Origin: Amoebophrya sp. A120
Taxonomy: Eukaryota > Sar > Dinophyceae > Syndiniales > Amoebophryaceae
NCBI GenBank assembly: GCA_905178155.1
Contig: CAJINV010000009.1
Span: forward strand, 789,349 to 853,348
Length of the DNA: 64,000 nt
Reading direction: 5' to 3'
Part shown: piece after piece, positions 57,501 through 64,000 of the stretch
Numbering within the stretch: the stretch's first letter is position 1
Layout: the number at the start of each line of letters is the position of its first letter
Notes under the pieces: model-generated
Told to the model about the DNA's origin: nothing
The model's input: the letters and a program-made list of their open reading frames with translations, nothing else
Database searches by the model: none
Program-made: the position numbers and the translations under genes

Positions 57501-60465
57501 CAGAAAAACGACGGGCATCAGAGAGAAAATGGAGCTGGATCTTCTGCAAGCTCGGGCTTGCCAGGTTCCTCTACCGATTCACATTTTCCCTATCCGCATC
57601 ACCAGCAGACGGGGAAAAATGCTACTACTTCGAGTTCTTGGAGCTCCTCGTCGCAGGCATCAAAAATGATCCCGGAAAGGATGCGGCAGAATCAGACGGC
57701 ACTGAGCAATCTGCAACAGCAAATTCAGAAGCTCGAAGACGAGATAAAGAGTGCGATAGGGTATTCCTCTTCCCCTCAGCGTCAAGAAGAGGAGGCAACA
57801 GCTCGACGAAACGTGGTTGAATCAGCCAAACCGGTTGGCCACGTTCGGACCCGAAAGGCAGAAATAAGGGAGCGCCAAGCTGAAGAGACGTGGCCAACAG
57901 ATGTCACGGCACTCGAACAAGACGCCGCAGGCCACCAGAGCGTAAAGAAGCAAAAAGAAAGATTGCGACGCGGGAAAAAGAATGACCAGAATGTGAATGA
58001 AGGGCCAGGACAGGAAAAAGTACATGAAGATCTGGAGGTGTTGCACTTGGATAATTTGCAAAAAGAAAACGGCGACGAAAAAGTCAATGTCGCTACTCCA
58101 ATGCTGGAGTTGGCATCTCCAAATGCGAAAAGCAAAGGTAACATCAAGGGAACGAACAAGAAAGCTGGGCCGACATGGGTCCCAAAGAAAGTTCCAACTG
58201 CTCTTCCAGAAGGCAGTGACAGTAGCGCTTCTGTAGTTCCTGCTCCGATCGAAACTGCAACACCGGGCGACACCCATGTAGCTGCATTCGTTCAATCACC
58301 AGCATCAGTTCCGCCAAGTACTGCCTCGTCGCGGGCACGGAAACTTGGCAAAGACGCTTGGTTCAATCTTTCCAACGAAGCGGAAGACGAGGACGACATT
58401 GACACCCAAATTTTCAAGACGAACCCGCAGATTATGCCTTGGACGGAAAAAGAGACACCTTCCCCGAATCTTTCAAACGAGGCAGAATTGGAAGGCTTAT
58501 ATGACCCCCAAAGTGCTGAGACGGACCTGCTGGAGAGAAGAGCGGAAATGCAAAACGCCGAGACCGAACGATTGGAACAGCAAATGCGAGAGCAGCAGCA
58601 GCAGTCCCTGCTGCGCCGGAAACAAGAAAAAGCAGCCCCGCCTGTAGAAGGTGGTGGAGGCACGGCTCCACCTCCTGTGCAAGATCTCTATGGACAACAG
58701 ACGCAGGGAATGTTGGCGATGCAGCAGATGAGGCATTCTCAAGACCTTTCGTCCTATTCGTCCATGCACTTTCATCATCTTGTACCATACCAACAGGAAC
58801 AGCTGCACGACCAGTACGGCATGCAGTTGCAGATGCAGGGCGGTGCCGCGGCGCAACTTGTGCAGCAAGCGCCTCCTGGTGTGCATCTTCCGTACCAGTG
58901 CAACTTTCTTCAGATTGACCAGTACAACCACCGAGGTCAACTCACACCGGAAGCAGACCGGATATTGTTCGCCACTGCGGGATACCTAGCGAATCCCGCG
59001 GAAGGGGCGACCACCATCTTTATACCGGCGCTGCCTGCGCACTTCAATCAGGAGGTACCTATAAGCATTTTTGGAAATTTGAACGTTCGTTGCAAGCCGA
59101 ACTAATAAAAGTAAAAGAGATGCATCGACTTCGGGGTTGCTCTATTCAACATTGACTCAATGCCATTTTTTCCATCGAATCAACATAGCGACTCCGATCG
59201 GCTTCGATGTTGATTTCGATTAGATTCACAAGCACAATGCAGTTGGGCATGATTTTCTTCTTTTATTCTTTTTCCTCTTTCTCACTTCTACAGAATCTCG
59301 CTGATTTCCTTCGTACGGTGATTCCAGAAGCGCGGTTCAACATGATTTACATGCCGTTTCGCATGAAGGACTTTGAGTACATGTGTACCCAGCCGCCGTG
59401 GTCCGATGAGGGAGATGACTGGGCACCGTACTACACCGAACAAGCGAGACGGCGCAAGGGCGATCCGAGAAACGGTTGGAGCTGGACCAGATGCGCGTCG
59501 CACCCTTCCGAGGAGGACCTGTTTCCCTGGTACGCCGACGATTTCAAAGTACGGCGCGCGCGCCGGTGGCACAGCGGGTATGCGTTTGTGAACTTTGTCT
59601 CCCACAGCGATTTTCTGCGGGCGATGAACCATCTGAGCCAAAATTGGAGCAGCTTGGGGGTCTATCAAGACAACTACGTCGACAAGAAAGCCGAGAGAGA
59701 GAAACTCGAAGCTACCGCTATGGGCAGACCGGTGCTTGTCGACCCACGTCGTAAGCCGCGCCAAGCGGCCGATCAGGTAAGAATCTTAGTTTACAACTTA
59801 CTAGTCGTGTGGAAGCGTGGGCCCTTCTTCTCGTGGGCTTCTAGGAATTTTGATTTGGTTGTGATGCAGTACAGGTTTCAGCCAAACGCTTGGCACACAA
59901 ACTCAAAGTGCCTTATTTTTGAACAGGGGTAACTAAAAGAGCATCCGTGTAGTTCTTGTGATCAAAGTATTTCTGTCATGCTCATGCCATCCCATCACAA
60001 TAATCTGTCTCACATCAGGGCATCTCCATGTACCTTTTGAAAGACAAAAACGCGCTCCGATCACCGATGATGCGGATGACAAAGTCCGTTGCGCCGAAGT
60101 TTTTCCGGTTTTGGGGCCAGCCTCAGTTCTACGACTCGCCTGCCGTGGACGCGCAGGCAGTGCCACGCGAACAGATAAAGGCCTATTGGGACAAGCTATG
60201 CGCCTTTCACAGAGCATCGTCGAAAGCCCCGCTGTCGCTGCCGGCGGCGCTCGGGGCAGATGGAGGACCCACCATTACATATGCACCGACTCTTGCAGCG
60301 TCGTCTTCAACTTCCGCTCCTGCCGCAGGGCAACAAAGTGGAGGACGTGGAAGAAACCACCGGGCTTCGCGCTCCGGTCGAGGCCGCGACTATCATCACA
60401 GGTCGCAGTTAGTAGAAGAAAATGGTCTAGCGGAAGATTACTATCTTCAGCAAAAATTCCAGTAG
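54543..60465 (+). CDS. Mei2-type RRM RNA-binding protein with long disordered N-terminus, 3 exons
   Basis: Exons 54543-59054, 59294-59776 and 60019-60465, all phase 0; 1813 residues. The first 1480 residues are Ser/Gln/His/Ala-rich with Gln-rich coiled-coil stretches (from about residue 900) and Lys-rich patches. The C-terminal RRM begins with strand ATTIFIPALP at the end of exon 1. It continues with helix NLADFLRTVI and strand ARFNMIYMPFRMKDF. After an insertion of about 70 residues come the RNP1-like strand HSGYAFVNF and helix DFLRAMNHL. Exon 3 gives the final Mei2-like segment QGISMYLLKDKNALRSP and APKFF, which parallels the helix-and-strand end of Mei2 RRM3. Mei2-like proteins bind RNA and control meiosis or development in fungi and plants; the role here is inferred. 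The tail is Arg/Gly-rich. Start chosen at ATGGGAGACG, 15 nt into the open frame. Confidence 0.85.
59055..59293 (+). other. Canonical GT-AG intron of the Mei2-like gene, inside the RRM
   Basis: Donor CAGGAG|GTACCT, acceptor ACTTCTACAG|AATCTC, phase 0; it separates the first RRM strand from its first helix. Confidence 0.85.
59777..60018 (+). other. Canonical GT-AG intron of the Mei2-like gene, second
   Basis: Donor GATCAG|GTAAGA, acceptor TCTCACATCAG|GGCATC, phase 0. It contains TGTCATGC and GTGATGC strings that recall introner interiors, but has no terminal inverted repeat. Confidence 0.85.
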
Positions 60466-61240
60466 GTAGAAGATGAGCGAAGGACCTCGACGCCACGCAA
60501 AAATTTTGACTAGTAGAACGCAGCAACCGTTTTGTTTTCGGGAGCGATTCCTAGTCAAATTTTTACGTCTCTGCTGGAAAATAGACCGGAATACACGCTG
60601 ATTAATGGATGTTCGCCTTTTCCGATAGGATAAAACAACAGAAGCGCCATCATTCACAATTTAACATGAAAAACGAAAATGTCGGGCACATGCTAAGAAT
60701 AAAATAGAGAATATGAAACAAAATCACACATGAGAAATAGACAACAAGAACAGGCAGCGAATATTTATTTTGAGAATACAAAGAGAAAAACTCAAATTCT
60801 TTTCACCATGCATGAAAAGTTGATGTAAATTAGATGAAATATTAGGTTGAAAGATAAAAATGCAATAGTTTGGAAGGATTGCATCATAATGGCCGGCAAG
60901 CATTGATTCTATGCTGACATACACGATAAACCGTACTGCGAATAGGACTGACAGATGTTGACAACAGAAAGAACATGACGATTACAGAAGATCGCATGAG
61001 ATTGCAAAACGAAACAAACCTTACACATATCGGTATTTTGGAAGAGAAAATGAACCAGAAGGAGAAGCAGCGCAAGCACTCATGATCATCCACATCCTGT
61101 TTACAACAAGACCTTTGGCTTTGAAATTGAAGCAATACAATTTTTCGAATCGAAGATAAACGAATCACATGAGATTGAGGCATGCCACATATGAGTGTAT
61201 CCACCAACATCAACATGTTATGGTTCTCGTGTAGTGGGGG
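60466..61240. other. AT-rich 3' flank, nothing recognised
   Basis: Frames are short on both strands and no domain, repeat or RNA gene is visible. Confidence 0.45.
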
Positions 61241-62990
61241 TCAGATCAATTTTATTACATACAATCCCGTAAATCTTTTCCGATATATACAGGACATGAA
61301 AAGTAAAAAGATATTTTGGTTTCGGATCGATGCAATGGAAAAATGATTCAATCATGAAGTTTTATTTTTCTTTCTTTCTTTCTGATGTTTCAAGTTTGTC
61401 GAATCGGTGTGGGATTCTCTTTCTCAAATCTTCAAAAAAAAATTATTTTAGTTTTGGGATTTTTGTGTTTTGGTTTTCTTCATAATCAAGGATGATAGAT
61501 GAATGTTTGATTTTATTGGATTTCTTTCCACAAAAAATATCAATATCGATATTTATCAATTTGGAAAAATTTTGCAGAAATTTAATGTGTTTTCTTATTG
61601 GAAAGATAAAAATATTATGCCAAAATCTTTATGCCATGAATTCATTGAATAAAATTTTAAAATTATTAGAGTTTTTTTTTTTCATGATGAAATATCATTT
61701 GAATTATCTTCACAACAATATTTGAGTTTTATCCTTACAGTCCTTATCTTATTTTTGAGAGAGAACGAATTGATGATGAAAAGACAGAGGACAATCTCGG
61801 AACGGGCCTTCGACATATTTGAGTCATGCCCAGATATGGCCAGAAAGAAAGAAATGAAATATCATGAGAGATCATTTGAAAGATAATTGGAAAAAAAAAT
61901 CAATAGATCATATGAAAACCCATGATCCAAAAAAAAAAACAAATTTCAAAGTTTTTTTTGGAATTCACATATCATTAATCCAAAATTATTCAGAAATAAA
62001 ATCAATGGGAGATATGAAATCTCATATCATGACAGAGAGATCAAGAATGAATCACAGATATCATAATTTGTAGCGAGATCAAGAATCAAAGATATCATAG
62101 TTTTTTCTTCATGAATTTACAATTTTCCAATATATTTATGATGATGAAGATGAATATGGGATGATCGATTGGATAGAGAAAAGATTTGAATTTGATACAC
62201 AAAGATCCATAGAATGGATTCGAATTCATGAATGACATTCAAGGACACCCACATGATTAGAATAATTCACATATTAATATTGAAAATAGAGGTGATGGAT
62301 GAATTCGAATTGGATTTAATTATTATGGAATCGATGACTTCCGAATTCATGTGTCTGTCTTTGCAGGAATAGAATCTTTCTCCAATAACCACACATATCT
62401 CCTGATATCAAGAGGGGGAATAGTTGGAGTAGATGTTTGGAGTAGGTTATATTTGGAGTAGATAGTTGGAGTAGATGTTACGGTTATATTTGGAGTAGAA
62501 CAAGAGCAAGATGTTTTTTTATTTCCAATTTTAGTTTTCAGAAATAGAAGAATATGAAGTTTTTTACTTTGAGCTGGTTCTGACAGGAAAGATCACTACA
62601 GAGGAAAAAAGAGATTGCAACGGAACTTTTAGGGCCTTGAACATTTGACGCCATGCCCGGGCATGGAAAGAAAGAAAGAAAGAAAGAAAGAGGGGGAATA
62701 TCATTTTGTTTTGGGATCGCTAATCAGAATCACAAATCAAATTAGATATCTACGTTGATGTCGCTGTACTCGGGTCCGACAAAGCCAAGATGCACAAGTA
62801 TGACAACCATGGCCTTCTAGATCTGTTTGTATTATCTCGATAGCATTTTCGGCTCTGCCATCGAATTCATCAACAAGTTGGTCTTTTGTCCAAGCGCAAA
62901 TGCACTCGCAGAGCAGGTCGCATACGTCAAGGTCATTACGTTTTGAACCATTTGATGATTGCCCGTTTGATGATTACATTTTGAAATAGA
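61241..62990. other. Very AT-rich non-coding region with simple repeats
   Basis: Dominated by A/T runs and by CTTT or GAAA microsatellites (near 61370 and 62660). It has no gene support; its open frames are Lys/Asn/Ile-rich by composition. A small direct-repeat cluster lies at 62424-62498. The similar strings TCATGCCCAGATATGG (61823) and CCATGCCCGGGCATGG (62651) each precede a GAAA run. Confidence 0.55.
62424..62498. repeat. TTGGAGTAG repeat cluster
   Basis: At least five irregularly spaced copies of TTGGAGTAG, several followed by ATGTT or GTTATATT. Confidence 0.8.
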
Positions 62991-63049
62991 AATAACAATA
63001 TCGTCAAATCCTACAAGAGCGCGGTAACAATTAAATCAACTAACTCGGG

Positions 63050-64000
63050 ACTGTAAGTGGGAAAGCTTTTCTACAAGGCTGCAGCTTATGTCGCGTAGTG
63101 GGAGGGTGAACGAGTGGACAGGGGGGAAAGAAAAACGCCAGAGGGTGGGCAAGGGAGAAAATTTTTGATGCAGGACGGGGCCAGGCATCTGCGCCGCTTC
63201 TTGCTGAACGAACGAAGGCGGAGCGCCATGGGGCGCCCGTGGTTCCCGTCGTTGCGCGAGCGCGAGGACCCCGCCCGCACTGGGCGCGCGTTTGCGTGGC
63301 GGCAAGCCTTAGGCCCAAGCAACAACGCAAAGCGCGGCAGCGGGCGGGCGCCAGTGGACGGGGGAAGGAGGCAAGGGAACTAATAGTCCGCGCCATGCGA
63401 GGCGCTGGCACGTGACGCCCCGCCCGCGCGTTTGCGGTGTGGCCCGCCCGTGCCGCCTGCCCCCTGTGTGCCCCGCCCCTGCGCGCCTTGGTGCCCCCCC
63501 CGCCCTTCTCCCGCGCGCAGCCTTGCAGAGAAGGGGCTCGCTGATGCCCCTGCCGCGCGCGTGGATGGAGGACGGGCGCCGGGGCGGGGCAGCCATTGCC
63601 CCCCAGGCGCAGGGGCCCACCACCCTCCCCCAGCACCCCCGGACAACAACGGCACCCCCCGCGTTAGCTCGCGCGAAATCTGCCCCGCCCCCGTCTGCCT
63701 CCCTCGCGCGCACCCTCCAAGACAGAGACGGCGGACGGTGGCGCCCTCTGCCGGCCTCCTCGTGAGCAGAGGCAGGCAGGGGGGGCGCCGGGGGAGGGTG
63801 GTGGGCAGCTGCTCGCCTGCAAGCCTGGTGCTTGCTGGGGCGCGGTTTCCCCTTCGCGAACAGAGGGAGGGCGCCGGGGGAGGGCGGTGGGCAGCTGCTC
63901 GCCTGGTGCTAGGCCGCCGGCGCCGTTTCCAGCGAACCCATGCCCCCCGCCTTCTGTGCGCCCTCCGCCCGCCCGTGCTTCCCGCTTTCCCCGTGCTTCC
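63050..64000. other. Very GC-rich terminal segment, non-coding
   Basis: An abrupt switch from AT-rich to very GC-rich sequence. Open frames on both strands give Pro/Arg/Ala/Gly-rich translations without domains. Direct repeats lie at its end. It may be subtelomeric, repeat-derived, or an assembly junction. Confidence 0.5.
63783..63905. repeat. 37-bp direct repeat pair
   Basis: Units at 63783-63819 and 63869-63905, starting GGGCGCCGGGGGAGGG and ending GCAGCTGCTCGCCTG, differ at one base and are 86 bp apart. Confidence 0.85.

Noticed and set aside
59777-60018. Possible degraded introner in the second Mei2-like intron (TGTCATGC, GTGATGC)
   Set aside because: No terminal inverted repeats or duplication; the intron has ordinary GT-AG ends.
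63040-63765. Open frames in the GC-rich terminus
   Set aside because: Same reason: few stops in GC-rich DNA, low-complexity translations and overlap on both strands.
1-64000. CRISPR arrays, bacterial operons, ribosome binding sites, spliced-leader RNA genes
   Set aside because: No regularly spaced repeats with unique spacers, no bacterial signals, and no spliced-leader sequence was seen.

Overview
This is a eukaryotic nuclear window, most likely from a syndinian dinoflagellate of the Amoebophrya type. That placement is an inference. It rests on large intron-bearing genes that all lie on the + strand, Ser/Lys/Glu-rich low-complexity proteins, and above all many short introns that look like DNA transposons. 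I recall such introner elements being reported from Amoebophrya genomes. I saw no bacterial operon signals, CRISPR arrays, rRNA genes or convincing tRNA genes.

Layout: an ER-targeted Lys-rich protein (664-2404); a giant MFS-like transporter with very long hydrophilic loops (3205-10676); one very large SNF2/RING ATPase gene of the RAD5/HLTF/SHPRH type in eight exons (11652-23840); two polytopic membrane proteins (24425-26779, 27206-29476); a Cys-rich domain protein (29990-30910); a giant unknown protein (31704-37801); two adjacent thioredoxin-fold paralogues (38162-39165, 39546-40136); a long low-complexity protein with an N-terminal hydrophobic segment (41196-45984); a predicted lipid-anchored MGCC protein (47144-48438); and a Mei2-type RRM protein (54543-60465). 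Between the last two lies a repeat-rich region (about 48.4-54.2 kb) with a GC-rich island and a 579-bp foldback repeat. The right end (60.5-64 kb) switches from AT-rich to strongly GC-rich non-coding sequence.

The main result is the intron system. Eleven introns (944-1103, 1778-1989, 3687-3962, 9354-9593, 18454-18562, 21639-21788, 22455-22762, 23048-23292, 23366-23626, 24443-24704, 48269-48377) share one architecture. Each begins TAT and ends ATA (two copies have mutated ends), carries long terminal inverted repeats, and is flanked by a 5-bp target-site duplication. In every case, removing the element plus one copy of the duplication restores the reading frame exactly and joins recognisable protein domains, for example the two halves of a RING finger. 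Ten of the eleven cannot use GT-AG borders. Ten other introns in the same window are ordinary GT-AG introns. The gene models below were built from these junctions, and every multi-exon model sums to a whole number of codons.
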